Origin: Vibrio superstes | GTDB lineage: Bacteria > Pseudomonadota > Gammaproteobacteria > Enterobacterales > Vibrionaceae | Assembly (NCBI RefSeq): GCF_003569005.1 | Contig: NZ_BCUR01000004.1 | Coordinates: 1,204,003 to 1,268,002 of the forward strand | Length of the DNA stretch: 64,000 nt | Direction of reading: 5' to 3' | Shown here: positions 9,075 through 17,946 of the stretch, one piece after another | Position numbering within the stretch: the first letter of the stretch is position 1 | How the letters are laid out: every line of letters begins with the position of its first letter | The notes under the pieces: model-generated | What the model was told of the DNA's origin: nothing | Database searches by the model: none | The model's input: the letters and a program-made list of their open reading frames with translations, nothing else | Made by a program: the position numbers and the translations under genes

Positions 9075-10600
9075 TTAAGAACACTTTGATTGCTGCTATG
9101 TTTGGTTTGATTACCTGGCTGTTTTTGGGATATCAAGCCATCGACAAAGAGAACACTCTGGTCATAGGTGGTCCGTTTGAGTTTACTAGCCAAGATCTCT
9201 CGAAAGACGGTTACATTTACGCCCGTATGCAGGTGGCTGAATCTTTATTTGAGGTTCAACCCCATGGTGCACTTAAGCCAAAGCTTGCTACGTCTTGGCG
9301 TGTGAGTGAGGATGGTTTGCAGTGGACATTCCCGATACGCAGTGATGTTAATTTCCATAATGGAGAGAGACTAACCGCTGACAGCATCATCTTTTCCCTG
9401 ACTCATGCGATGACCAAACCTGGTGTGCTTAATCAGGTGCCATTTAAACGTGTCTATTCTCACGATAATCAAGTGGTTGTTGAGCTTCTTGAACCCTATC
9501 GACCGCTTGTCTCGGTGCTAGCGCATTATTCTGCTGCTATCTTGGCGCCAAGTTCGTTTGATGATGAGGGTAATGTCGTCGACATATTGGGAACTGGCCC
9601 TTATCGTGCATCCGTTATCGCCCCTCCACACAAATTGAACGTTCGCAGGTTTGAAGGTTACTGGGGCGCGGTTCCTATGATTGAAGAGGTTCACTATCTC
9701 ACAGGTCACCGTGCAGAAAGTCGCGCCCTGCAGGCACAAAGTGGCCAAGCGGATCTTATCTATACTTTAGACCCTGCCAGTATTGACCTACTTCAAGCAT
9801 CTGACAATCTGGATGTTCACAGTGAGTCCATTCCAAGAACCGTGTTGCTTAAATTTAATAATGAACACAGGTTTTTAAACAACAAAGAAACGCGCCAAGC
9901 TATTAGCTTGGCGATAGATAGAGAAGGGATTTCGAATCATATAGTACGAGTCCCTGGTTCTGAGGCTTATCAATTATTCCCACCATCACTTGCTGACTGG
10001 CACCTTGATTATGAGGATACGCCACAACGTAACCTAGAAAAATCACGACTTCTATTAGAGCAACAGGGATGGAATTTGAACTCTGAACAGATATTAGAAC
10101 GAGATGGTGAGAGATTCGCGCTCAAGTTAGTGACCTATGCGGACCGTCCTGAGTTGACGGTGATCTCTACCGCCATTCAGGCTCAGTTGCGTGAGTTGGG
10201 TATTGATATCGATGTCAGTGTGGACAACTCCAGTGCGATTCCAGCAGGCCACCATGATGGCTCTCTTGAGATTGCATTAGTGGCACGAAACTACGGCACG
10301 ATTTCAGACCCGCTAGCCATTTTAATGGATGATACCAAGAGCTTTAAAGGCAGTGATTGGGGGCAGATGAATTGGTCGTCTAAGGATCTAGATACAACAC
10401 TGCACAATATGATGCTCAGTGATGATGAAGGTTATAAGCCTTTAGCCCAAGAGGCAGCCAAGATACTTGCCGATGAAATGCCATTGATACCTGTCGTATT
10501 TTATACCCAGCAGGTCTCTATCAACAAGCGTGTACAAAACTTTAAGTTTGACCCGTTTGAGAATAACTATCGAGTATCGGAGATGTATTTTGCTCAGTAA
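9071..10600 (+). CDS. ABC transporter substrate-binding protein, peptide/nickel (SBP family 5)
   Basis: Periplasmic ligand-binding component of about 509 residues. The N-terminus is a hydrophobic anchor without a lipobox cysteine, so it may be a membrane-tethered or secreted protein. Family 5 features are visible: YARMQVAESLFE near residue 45, LKPKLATSWRVSEDG, DVNFHNGERLTADSIIFSL, and ETRQAISLAIDRE near residue 275. The gene starts 4 bp inside the upstream HupE gene (ATG 9071; an alternative GTG lies 6 bp earlier) and precedes two permeases and an ATPase. Family 5 proteins bind oligopeptides, nickel chelates, heme or other ligands. HupE linkage favours a metal chelate, but the ligand cannot be read from sequence. 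Confidence 0.85.
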   Translation: MIKNTLIAAMFGLITWLFLGYQAIDKENTLVIGGPFEFTSQDLSKDGYIYARMQVAESLFEVQPHGALKPKLATSWRVSEDGLQWTFPIRSDVNFHNGERLTADSIIFSLTHAMTKPGVLNQVPFKRVYSHDNQVVVELLEPYRPLVSVLAHYSAAILAPSSFDDEGNVVDILGTGPYRASVIAPPHKLNVRRFEGYWGAVPMIEEVHYLTGHRAESRALQAQSGQADLIYTLDPASIDLLQASDNLDVHSESIPRTVLLKFNNEHRFLNNKETRQAISLAIDREGISNHIVRVPGSEAYQLFPPSLADWHLDYEDTPQRNLEKSRLLLEQQGWNLNSEQILERDGERFALKLVTYADRPELTVISTAIQAQLRELGIDIDVSVDNSSAIPAGHHDGSLEIALVARNYGTISDPLAILMDDTKSFKGSDWGQMNWSSKDLDTTLHNMMLSDDEGYKPLAQEAAKILADEMPLIPVVFYTQQVSINKRVQNFKFDPFENNYRVSEMYFAQ

Positions 10601-11537
10601 GATCTTATTTAAAAGATTAGCTCAGGCGGGATTTGTGGCCTGGGCAGTGGGGACATTGACCTTTGTTTTGATGCGCATGTTACCTGGAGATTTTGCGTTT
10701 CGAATAGCAGCTGCACGCTACGGCTACGATTACGTGAATCAAGCGGCCGCCGATGCTGTTAGAGACGAGCTGGGCTTAGGTAGGTCTGCCATTGTTCAAT
10801 ACTTTGACTGGCTCATTAACCTTGTACAGTTTGACCTAGGTGACTCTCTTGTTAGCGGTAACCCTGTGACGCAGGAGCTGTACCACCAGCTCGGCCATTC
10901 TCTGCAATTGGCGGTCTTTGCAACCTTTTTTTCTTTGATGATTGCTGTACCTATTGGCGTTATGGCCGGGCGTAGGGTAGGGAAAAGCACCGATCAGTTA
11001 TCGCTGTTTCTTTCTATCTTGGCAAGGGCACAACCAGTATTCGTGATCGGCTTGATTCTCGTGCTGATCTTTGCGCTCAATCTTAAGCTTTTACCCGTGG
11101 CAGGATTTGGCAGTTCTGAATATTTAATTCTCCCAGCCCTAGCTCTCGCCCTTTCTATGGCAGCAATGTCGAATCGGATTATTCGTAATGCAACTCATGA
11201 TGTATTGGCCTCACCCTTTTATCGCTTCGCACGATTTAAAGGACTCACTGAGAAGCAAGCATTTGAACACCATGCCCAACCTAACATCACATTGCCGGTG
11301 ATCGCTTTTGTGGGTATTCAATCAGTGGCCTTAGTCGAGGGGATTGTTATGGTTGAATCCCTGTTTTCATGGCCAGGAATAGGTCATGCCTTAGCTCACG
11401 CCATCTTTGGACGGGATGTTCCTATGATTCAAGGCGCTGCTTTAGTCATGGGGCTGTTGTTTGTGTTTATTAACACCTGTATCGATCTCGTGGGTTATTG
11501 GTTAGACCCTAGACAAAGAGCGGAGGCATTCGCATGA
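10590..11537 (+). CDS. ABC transporter permease, DppB/NikB type
   Basis: Inner-membrane permease of about 315 residues with six predicted transmembrane segments. Family markers include LMRMLPGDFA near the N-terminus, DLGDSLVSGNPV, and the EAA-loop region ARFKGLTEKQAFEHHAQPN. The ORF is open further upstream, but the best start is TTG at 10590: a GGAG site lies 7 nt before it and it overlaps the end of the binding-protein gene by 11 bp, consistent with translational coupling. The stop overlaps the next permease start (ATGA). It forms a heterodimeric channel with the following permease. Confidence 0.85.
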   Translation: MLSKILFKRLAQAGFVAWAVGTLTFVLMRMLPGDFAFRIAAARYGYDYVNQAAADAVRDELGLGRSAIVQYFDWLINLVQFDLGDSLVSGNPVTQELYHQLGHSLQLAVFATFFSLMIAVPIGVMAGRRVGKSTDQLSLFLSILARAQPVFVIGLILVLIFALNLKLLPVAGFGSSEYLILPALALALSMAAMSNRIIRNATHDVLASPFYRFARFKGLTEKQAFEHHAQPNITLPVIAFVGIQSVALVEGIVMVESLFSWPGIGHALAHAIFGRDVPMIQGAALVMGLLFVFINTCIDLVGYWLDPRQRAEAFA

Positions 11538-12322
11538 GTTCTTTCACGCTCTCTCAACGCATTGGCTTTGGCCTGATTATCTCTCTTTTATTTTTTGTCG
11601 CGTTTGAATGGGTGTTCTGGGGACACGATCCTTGGTTGCAAAACCTAGATAAGGTATTTGCCAGCCCTAGTTTACTCGACCCCTTAGGAACGGATCAGTT
11701 TGGGCGTAGCAATATAGCTCGATTATCCAGTGCCCTGCAGACGTCATTGCTGATGGTGCTCGTTGCCGTCATAACCTCCTCAACCCTTGGGGTGCTGTGT
11801 GGTGTGATTGCGGGCTGGAAGCAAGGGTGGTTCGATCGGGTACTCTCTTGTGTGGTGAACATAGTGTTGGCACTGCCAGGACTTATCTTGGTGCTCTTGT
11901 TTGGAGCCCTTATCCCAGGCTCTTTCTTCATCCTCTATGTCGCGATCTCTCTGGTGCTTTGGGTTGAGTATTTTCGAGTTATTCGAGCTAGGACCCTCAC
12001 CATAGTTCGACTTCCAGAGGTAGAGGCATCAAAACTATTTGGTTTTGGACCTTGGTATATCTTCAAGCGTCATCTTTGGCCTGCCTTTCGCAAGGATGTG
12101 TTTACCTTGGCCTGTTTTGGTGCTGGAAACGCGGTATTAGCATTGGCATCTGTTGGCTTTGTCTATGTGGGACTAAGACCCCCCCATGCCGAACTGGGGT
12201 TAATGATGGTTGAGCTGTTCCCTTATTACAGCGATGCACCCTGGGTTTTGATACAGCCTCTCATTGCTGTGGTGGTCATGGTATTGGGTTTTCATTTAAT
12301 TGCCGGAGGCGAACGTGGATAA
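11534..12322 (+). CDS. ABC transporter permease, DppC/NikC type
   Basis: Second channel subunit, 262 residues with five to six hydrophobic segments. The early LDPLGTDQFGRSNIARL block is typical of DppC/NikC/OppC proteins, and the EAA loop reads VEASKLFGFGPWYIFKRHLWP. It starts within the ATGA overlap with the preceding permease and ends inside the ATPase gene. It is a little shorter than many DppC proteins because the N-terminal cytoplasmic tail is brief. Substrate depends on the binding protein. Confidence 0.85.
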   Translation: MSSFTLSQRIGFGLIISLLFFVAFEWVFWGHDPWLQNLDKVFASPSLLDPLGTDQFGRSNIARLSSALQTSLLMVLVAVITSSTLGVLCGVIAGWKQGWFDRVLSCVVNIVLALPGLILVLLFGALIPGSFFILYVAISLVLWVEYFRVIRARTLTIVRLPEVEASKLFGFGPWYIFKRHLWPAFRKDVFTLACFGAGNAVLALASVGFVYVGLRPPHAELGLMMVELFPYYSDAPWVLIQPLIAVVVMVLGFHLIAGGERG

Positions 12323-13754
12323 GGTTATCGACATAAAAGCACTCTCCATCTATTCCGATCAGGAAACTATAGTACAAGCCTTGAGCCTTTCACTTGTGTG
12401 GGGAAAACCTGTGACCATTTTAGGTGAAACCGGTTCAGGAAAAAGTCTGTTGGTTCAGGCAATTATGGGGGCGCTTCCAAAGGGCTTAGAAATGGAAGGT
12501 AACATATCCTTGTTTGGTCAGTCAGGGTTGTCTCAAAGGCAGATAGAGGAGCACTGGGGTAACGATATTGCCATGTTGCCGCAAGAACCTTGGCTCTCTT
12601 TAGACCCCATCATGCCAGCAATTAAGCAGATTTCTTTGGTCAATTGGCTTGTTCGGGGCTTTGCTAAGGAAAAGTCTCGCAAGGTTGCAGATCAAGCGCT
12701 CTCTCTATTGGGGCTAGATGATTCACTGCAAAAAGTACCTAGCCATCTCTCCGGGGGAATGGCGCAGCGTTTGGCCTATTTGTGTGCCACTGCTGCTGGA
12801 GGAAGAGTCTTAATTGCCGATGAACCGACAAAAGGCTTGGATGCTAGCCGAAGAGCTCAACTGATTGAGCTTTTGAAAAAACACAGTGAATTTGGTGCGC
12901 TATTGACGATTACCCACGATGTGGAGGTCGCGAGGTCTTTAGGCGGTGAATTGATCGTGATGCGGCAAGGCGAAATCTTGGAAAGAGGGGACTGTGAAGC
13001 CGTACTAACGAATCCAAAATCCACTTATGCCCAAGAACTTCTCTCTGCGTGGGACTTTAGGGCTCCTTCATCAACAAGGAGTTTGGCCAAGCAGAACCTA
13101 GTGCAGGTCAAGAGTGTGAGTAAATCTCGAGGAGGCAAGACGCTATTTGATGGGCTAAGTCTGACTATCAAGGCTGGTGAGGTTGTGGGGATAGTAGGAG
13201 ACAGTGGTTTGGGAAAGTCGACGCTTGCTGACATGATACTTGGCTTGACCGATACAGATAGCGGCAGTATCACTCGATCTGAAAAGTTTGCCCCTGCTAA
13301 GTTACTTAAATTATATCAAGACCCGCCCTCGGCATTTTGTCAAACCATAACCCTAGAGCAAAATTTAAGGGATCTGTGTGGTCTACACAAGATAGATTTC
13401 TCTAAGGTGTCTGAGCTAATGAAGGATCTCAAGTTAGATAATACCTTGTTGAACAGGACTCCTGATTGCGTCTCCGGCGGTGAGTTGCAAAGATTTGCGA
13501 TTGTGCGTGTACTATTGATGAAGCCGAAGTTGCTAGTAGCTGATGAACCTACCTCACGGCTCGACCCGATCATTGCTGCCTCTACCATCAAGCTTTTACT
13601 TGAACAAACCCGCCGTATTGATTGTGCCCTCGTATTGATCAGTCACGATCTCAAGTTAATAGATCAGGTGAGTGATAAGGTGATACAGCTTGCTGATTTT
13701 GCGCCCCCTCATCTGCTAGATGCAGAACCAATGCAGACCGTCACTGTGAGCTAA
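12315..13754 (+). CDS. Fused dual ATP-binding protein of peptide/nickel ABC importer (DppD-DppF or NikD-NikE fusion)
   Basis: One polypeptide of about 479 residues carries two complete nucleotide-binding domains. The first has Walker A GETGSGKS, signature LSGGMAQR and Walker B VLIADEPTKGLD; the second has Walker A GDSGLGKS, signature VSGGELQR and Walker B LLVADEPTSRLD, with a D-loop and switch His (ISHD) after it. In most relatives these are two genes. GTG at 12315 is preferred because GGAGG lies 5 nt upstream; an alternative TTG at 12300 exists. It overlaps the permease gene by 8 bp. The short C-terminal tails lack the cysteine-rich extension of DppD/SapD-type subunits. Confidence 0.87.
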   Translation: MDKVIDIKALSIYSDQETIVQALSLSLVWGKPVTILGETGSGKSLLVQAIMGALPKGLEMEGNISLFGQSGLSQRQIEEHWGNDIAMLPQEPWLSLDPIMPAIKQISLVNWLVRGFAKEKSRKVADQALSLLGLDDSLQKVPSHLSGGMAQRLAYLCATAAGGRVLIADEPTKGLDASRRAQLIELLKKHSEFGALLTITHDVEVARSLGGELIVMRQGEILERGDCEAVLTNPKSTYAQELLSAWDFRAPSSTRSLAKQNLVQVKSVSKSRGGKTLFDGLSLTIKAGEVVGIVGDSGLGKSTLADMILGLTDTDSGSITRSEKFAPAKLLKLYQDPPSAFCQTITLEQNLRDLCGLHKIDFSKVSELMKDLKLDNTLLNRTPDCVSGGELQRFAIVRVLLMKPKLLVADEPTSRLDPIIAASTIKLLLEQTRRIDCALVLISHDLKLIDQVSDKVIQLADFAPPHLLDAEPMQTVTVS

Positions 13755-13784
13755 ATACTCAACAATATAAGGTTAACCAAGGAT

Positions 13785-14693
13785 ATGTATCGTAGCGAAC
13801 GAGTGGCAAATCGCTCCTTGCCACCGTTAAATTCATTGCGCGCTTTTGAAGCAGCCGCGCGCCATTTGAGCCTGTCTAAAGCCGCTTGCGAGCTTAATGT
13901 CAGTCGCGGTGCTGTGAGTCAGCAAATTAAACTCTTAGAAAGACACCTCAACGAACCCCTTTTTGTTCGACAGGGCTCTCAAATCACCCTGACCGATCCT
14001 GCGATTCATTTTTTGACGTTACTTACGGCGACCTTTGATAACTTGCAAATGGGTACTCAGGGGTTATTTGGACAAAATGTGCAGCACACCCTAACGGTGC
14101 GTATCTCTCAGTCTTTTTGTTGTGCATGGCTGTTAACACGCTTAGCGGATTTTCAAAGGCAGAATCCGAACCTCAATATCAAATTTTATTCCACGGTTAA
14201 TCTTTATCCATCCACGGACCAATCTTTCGATATAGAGATCATTAATGGATATGGGAACTGGCATAATAAGGATGCGGAGCGTTTAACACAAAGTGAAGAA
14301 TGGCTGGTGGTTGCCAGTCCTTGTTTTATGAAGCGCTTTGATTTCTCACAAGCTGTTGAGACGATCTCTGGCTATCCCAAGATAGGAACCATGGGTTACA
14401 GTGAAGGGTGGCGAGATTGGTTTAACGTTCACTCCAAAGGCATGCCCTTTACCGACCCGGTATTGGAATTCGACAGTACTCAGCTATCCATGGAGGCGGC
14501 GTGCCAGGGGTTAGGTATGTTGCTTGCGAAGAGAATTCTAGTCGAGGACTCGATTAAGGCTGGGGATTTATTGATAGCACACCCTAATGCTTTTAATAGT
14601 CAAAGCCATCATTACATGATCGTCAACAAGCACCGTGACAATCATTATCAGGTATCACAATTCAAACAATGGTTGGTGGAAAGCCTGCGCTAG
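13785..14693 (+). CDS. LysR-type transcriptional regulator, GcvA-like
   Basis: A 302-residue LTTR. The winged helix-turn-helix occupies about residues 14-75 (SLRAFEAAARHLSLSKAA, then GAVSQQIKLLE), with a ligand-sensing domain behind it. The N-terminal pattern LPPLNSLRAFEAAARH is typical of the GcvA/AmpR branch. It begins 30 bp after the ABC ATPase gene with an AAGGA ribosome site, so it is likely cotranscribed or a close companion. The natural hypothesis is that it controls the HupE/ABC operon through the palindrome at 8335-8351. Its effector is unknown. Confidence 0.85.
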   Translation: MYRSERVANRSLPPLNSLRAFEAAARHLSLSKAACELNVSRGAVSQQIKLLERHLNEPLFVRQGSQITLTDPAIHFLTLLTATFDNLQMGTQGLFGQNVQHTLTVRISQSFCCAWLLTRLADFQRQNPNLNIKFYSTVNLYPSTDQSFDIEIINGYGNWHNKDAERLTQSEEWLVVASPCFMKRFDFSQAVETISGYPKIGTMGYSEGWRDWFNVHSKGMPFTDPVLEFDSTQLSMEAACQGLGMLLAKRILVEDSIKAGDLLIAHPNAFNSQSHHYMIVNKHRDNHYQVSQFKQWLVESLR

Positions 14694-14869
14694 TTAACCC
14701 AAGAGAGAAGCAAGGAGCAATTTAAAGTCGACAAGCCCCTTTTGTTGCATATATGGTTTAGTCCATGCGTTATGGTGATATCTTTGACCTTAGCAAGCAG
14801 TGCTAAACTTGGGATAGGTCATTGAGTATTATTATGGCTGGATTCAAAAGGAAATAAGGTCATTCGACG

Positions 14870-15325
14870 ATGAGAGTATTAATTACATTTTTACTGATGG
14901 TTCCGTTATTGGCACAAGCCGCGTATCAAAGAAATACAGCACGCGCAGTCAACGAGGTGGTGTATGGGCAGGTAGATACCGTTCGCTATATTTCTCAGCA
15001 ACAAATTATCGAGTCTGAGGCTAAGGGATGGCAAACCTTATTGGGCGCTGTTGTTGGAGGCGTGATTGGTAATCAATTTGGTGGTGGTACAGGCAAAGAA
15101 GTAGCAACCGCGATTGGTGCAGTAGCGGGGGCGGGAGTTGTACAACATTATGGTAATCAGCAGTACCGCGTTGAACATAAGCTGGTGGAGATACTGATCA
15201 AGACCGACGACAATCGATTGATTGATGTAATCCAGGATATCGATAGAAACATGCTTTTCTCTGCGGGCGACACCGTCCGTATCCTTTATTTTGATAATGG
15301 TGTGCGAGTAGATTTGCATCAATAA
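14870..15325 (+). CDS. Glycine-zipper 2TM domain envelope protein
   Basis: A 151-residue exported protein with an 18-residue signal peptide ending LLAQA-A and no lipobox cysteine. The middle (about residues 58-90) is a glycine-zipper segment, LLGAVVGGVIGNQFGGGTGKEVATAIGAVAGAG written in two halves: LLGAVVGGVIGNQFGG and GTGKEVATAIGAVAGAG. SlyB/Rick_17kDa-like proteins of this type are found in the outer membrane or periplasm, some as stress-responsive membrane organisers. The C-terminal 60 residues form a small mixed domain. It stands alone between the LysR gene and aroA. Precise function is unknown. Confidence 0.75.
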   Translation: MRVLITFLLMVPLLAQAAYQRNTARAVNEVVYGQVDTVRYISQQQIIESEAKGWQTLLGAVVGGVIGNQFGGGTGKEVATAIGAVAGAGVVQHYGNQQYRVEHKLVEILIKTDDNRLIDVIQDIDRNMLFSAGDTVRILYFDNGVRVDLHQ

Positions 15326-15444
15326 AACAAAATTCTCAGATTTAGTGTCAATTGAGTCTGTTTTTCTTTGCGCAATTTCGATAGTCTGAAATTATCTTCA
15401 ATATCACGACTTAGCATCAAATTGCTTTCAAGGAAAAGACGTCA

Positions 15445-16728
15445 ATGGAAAGCTTAACTCTACAACCTATCTCTAAGGTCAGCGGCCAAGTTAACTTGCC
15501 GGGCTCTAAGAGCGTATCTAACCGTGCACTATTGCTTGCAGCCCTTGCAAATGGCACAACTCGTTTAACTAACCTTCTCGACAGTGACGATATTCGTCAT
15601 ATGCTAAATGCCCTTGAGCAACTAGGCGTAAAATATAGTCTGTCTCAGGATAAAACAGTGTGTGAGATTGAGGGTCTAGGTGGCGTATTCAATGCGCCTA
15701 AAGCACTAGAACTGTTTCTAGGTAATGCAGGCACGGCAATGCGTCCATTGGCTGCGGCACTTTGTGCTAGCCAAGGTGAATTCGTACTGACGGGTGAGCC
15801 GCGTATGAAAGAACGCCCAATCGGTCACTTGGTTGATGCTCTGCGTGAGGCAGGTGCTGAGGTGACTTACCTTGAAAACGATGGCTTCCCACCGCTTAAG
15901 ATCCAAGGCACAGGGCTAACCTCTGGTGAAGTGTCTATTGATGGCTCTATCTCTAGCCAATTTCTAACGGCATTTTTAATGACCGCACCTTTGGCTGATG
16001 GCGATATCACTATCAACATCGAAGGCGACCTAGTTTCTAAGCCTTACATCGATATTACTTTGCATATCATGCAACAGTTCGGCGTTAGCGTTGAAAACTA
16101 CGATTATCAAAAATTCATCGTACGTTCTGGTCAAAGCTATGTAGCACCAGGGGATTTCTTGGTAGAAGGCGATGCATCGTCCGCATCATACTTCTTAGCG
16201 GCCGCTGCAGTTGGCGGTGGTGAGATCAAGGTGACAGGTATTGGCAAAGACAGTATCCAAGGCGATATTCAATTTGCAGATGCACTGCAGGCAATGGGCG
16301 CTGAAATTGAATGGGGCAGTGATTACATCATTGCTCGTAAAGGCGAACTAAAAGCGGTTGATATGGACTTCAACCATATCCCAGATGCAGCTATGACCAT
16401 TGCAACAGCAGCGCTGTTTGCAGAAGGTACTACGGCCATTCGCAACGTGTACAACTGGCGTGTAAAAGAAACAGACCGTTTAGCTGCAATGGCAACTGAA
16501 CTGCGTAAAGTGGGTGCGACGGTTGAAGAGGGTGAAGACTACATTATTATTACGCCGCCACAGCAGCTGATTCATGCGGCTATTGATACCTACGACGATC
16601 ACCGTATGGCGATGTGTTTCTCGCTGGTGGCATTGAGCGATACCCCTGTGACGATCAATGACCCTAAGTGTACGTCAAAAACCTTCCCTGACTACTTTGA
16701 TAAGCTCCAAGGTCTAGTCGTCGTTTAG
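15445..16728 (+). CDS. aroA: 3-phosphoshikimate 1-carboxyvinyltransferase (EPSP synthase)
   Basis: Sixth step of the shikimate pathway: shikimate-3-phosphate plus PEP gives EPSP. The 427 residues match class I AroA. Visible active-site segments are [16 protein letters not shown] near residue 20, [15 protein letters not shown] near residue 93, EPRMKERPI near residue 120, and the C-terminal DDHRMAM and [11 protein letters not shown]. In many enterobacteria aroA follows serC; here it stands alone with its own terminator at 16771, as in vibrios. Confidence 0.97.
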   Translation: MESLTLQPISKVSGQVNLPGSKSVSNRALLLAALANGTTRLTNLLDSDDIRHMLNALEQLGVKYSLSQDKTVCEIEGLGGVFNAPKALELFLGNAGTAMRPLAAALCASQGEFVLTGEPRMKERPIGHLVDALREAGAEVTYLENDGFPPLKIQGTGLTSGEVSIDGSISSQFLTAFLMTAPLADGDITINIEGDLVSKPYIDITLHIMQQFGVSVENYDYQKFIVRSGQSYVAPGDFLVEGDASSASYFLAAAAVGGGEIKVTGIGKDSIQGDIQFADALQAMGAEIEWGSDYIIARKGELKAVDMDFNHIPDAAMTIATAALFAEGTTAIRNVYNWRVKETDRLAAMATELRKVGATVEEGEDYIIITPPQQLIHAAIDTYDDHRMAMCFSLVALSDTPVTINDPKCTSKTFPDYFDKLQGLVVV

Positions 16729-16770
16729 GTTGACAGGAAATTCGCTTGAAAGAAAACGAGTAGAATAAAA

Positions 16771-16798
16771 AACGGGCTCCCACTGGGAGCCCGTTTTA
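16771..16798 (+). terminator. aroA terminator
   Basis: Perfect 11-bp stem AACGGGCTCCC / GGGAGCCCGTT with an ACT loop, flanked by an A-run and a T-run, 42 bp after the aroA stop codon. Confidence 0.92.
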
Positions 16799-16814
16799 TG
16801 TGTAATCAGCTTTA

Positions 16815-16970
16815 TACCAATCGTAGTCAATAACGGGTCGTCCTAGCTTGTCAAAACACTCGATAACGGCGTTAGAATTTTTGATTATAGAATAACGACT
16901 TATCAAAAAGTTCTGCCTTGTTATCCAGGGTTTTTCCTATGCTATTTCTGACCACTGACTGTGATTGGTA
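16815..16970. repeat. MITE-like dispersed repeat, long copy (156 bp)
   Basis: The termini TACCAATC and GATTGGTA are inverted repeats, flanked on both sides by TTA (16812-16814 and 16971-16973), as if by a 3-bp target duplication. A second copy lies at 43860-43932; the outer 43 and 30 bp of the two align without gaps with five mismatches. This copy carries an extra 83-bp centre (16858-16940) that is itself an imperfect inverted repeat (GATAAC...AGAA...TTTTTGAT against its complement). No ORF is present. The right flank TTA is the complement of the TAA stop of the Bax-like gene. Confidence 0.82.
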
Positions 16971-17882
16971 TTAGTTGGCTGGTGGCGCCTGCTCAAGGAG
17001 TGCCTTGTTGTGACGCAACATCGTCAGAATATCATTGATGTAGTCATCAGAGCGCTCAGAGTAGCTGCCTAGCCCATGAATCAGCTGTTCAGCGGTTGGC
17101 GTCTTATGTTGTGCGCGAATATTCGCACGAAGCTCTCTAAAGCTGCTGTATGCTTGATTGGTGTTTAGGTTATCGACGTAGGCAGATACTGAATCACCAA
17201 CGGAGTCGAACTTAGCCACTTCGTGGGTCATACCTTCTTTACGTTGGTTTGGCACAACGCCACAGCCTTTGGTAAAGCACCACTGACCAAAGAAGTTATT
17301 GGCTTCTTTTGCAAAACGGGACGTTCCCCAGCCACTTTCATTGGCTGCTTGGATCAAAACCAGTTGTTCTGGAATGACGTCAACATGAACAAGTAGCGCA
17401 TCGACTTCATTCAGGCTGAAATCTTTCACTTCGACGCGATACTGACTGGCAATTTGAGCCAATGTATTCTGCTCTGTTTCAGACAATAATTGGCCATCAA
17501 CTAATTTGCTTTGTAGCGTCACTAACGTTTGGCGTTGCTGCTGAACAAAGGCGTTTTTCTTCTCAATGTATGGCTTAATGAAGGCAAAGAATTCACCTTT
17601 CTTCTGATTTACGTCACTAATTGCGGCAAAATCGGGTACCGATACTTTTTCAAATGTTAGAGAATTTTGGTTATTACCCATGCCTAGATGGTAATAGGTT
17701 GAAGCCATCAATATGATAGCCATGCTACCGATAATAATTGCGCCATTTGTTGGTATAAATCTGCGTAAACTCACCGTAATTCCTTGTCTCAATCGATTGA
17801 AAAATGTGAAGTAGGTCATTATATGTGAGAGTGAAGCGCTTGGATACAGGCGTAACATTATGTTGCGTGTTTTAGTTAGCAC
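16971..17882 (-). CDS. Bax-like glucosaminidase-domain membrane protein
   Basis: Putative peptidoglycan N-acetylglucosaminidase related to E. coli Bax and the FlgJ/LytG glucosaminidase domain. One transmembrane segment lies near residues 47-66, placing the C-terminal enzyme domain (about 165-290) in the periplasm. The probable catalytic glutamate is in AANESGWGTSRFAKEANNFFGQWC near residue 180, written AANESGWGTSR then FAKEANNFFGQWC. The start is uncertain: the GTG at 17882 and ATGs at 17858 and 17819 are all in frame and none has a strong ribosome site; the ATG at 17819 keeps the membrane segment and is a good candidate. Its stop codon abuts a dispersed repeat. Confidence 0.82.
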   Translation of the reverse strand: MLTKTRNIMLRLYPSASLSHIMTYFTFFNRLRQGITVSLRRFIPTNGAIIIGSMAIILMASTYYHLGMGNNQNSLTFEKVSVPDFAAISDVNQKKGEFFAFIKPYIEKKNAFVQQQRQTLVTLQSKLVDGQLLSETEQNTLAQIASQYRVEVKDFSLNEVDALLVHVDVIPEQLVLIQAANESGWGTSRFAKEANNFFGQWCFTKGCGVVPNQRKEGMTHEVAKFDSVGDSVSAYVDNLNTNQAYSSFRELRANIRAQHKTPTAEQLIHGLGSYSERSDDYINDILTMLRHNKALLEQAPPAN

Positions 17883-17912
17883 AGGGTGAAAAGGCGTCGA
17901 TAGAGAGGAAGT

Positions 17913-17936
17913 AAAAAGAGCTCCTTAGAGGAGCCC
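17913..17936 (-). terminator. yciN terminator
   Basis: On the minus strand, a 7-bp stem GGGCTCC / GGAGCTC (one G-T pair) with a 5-nt loop is followed by five T residues, 11 bp beyond the yciN stop. Confidence 0.75.
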
Positions 17937-17946
17937 TATTTAATAA

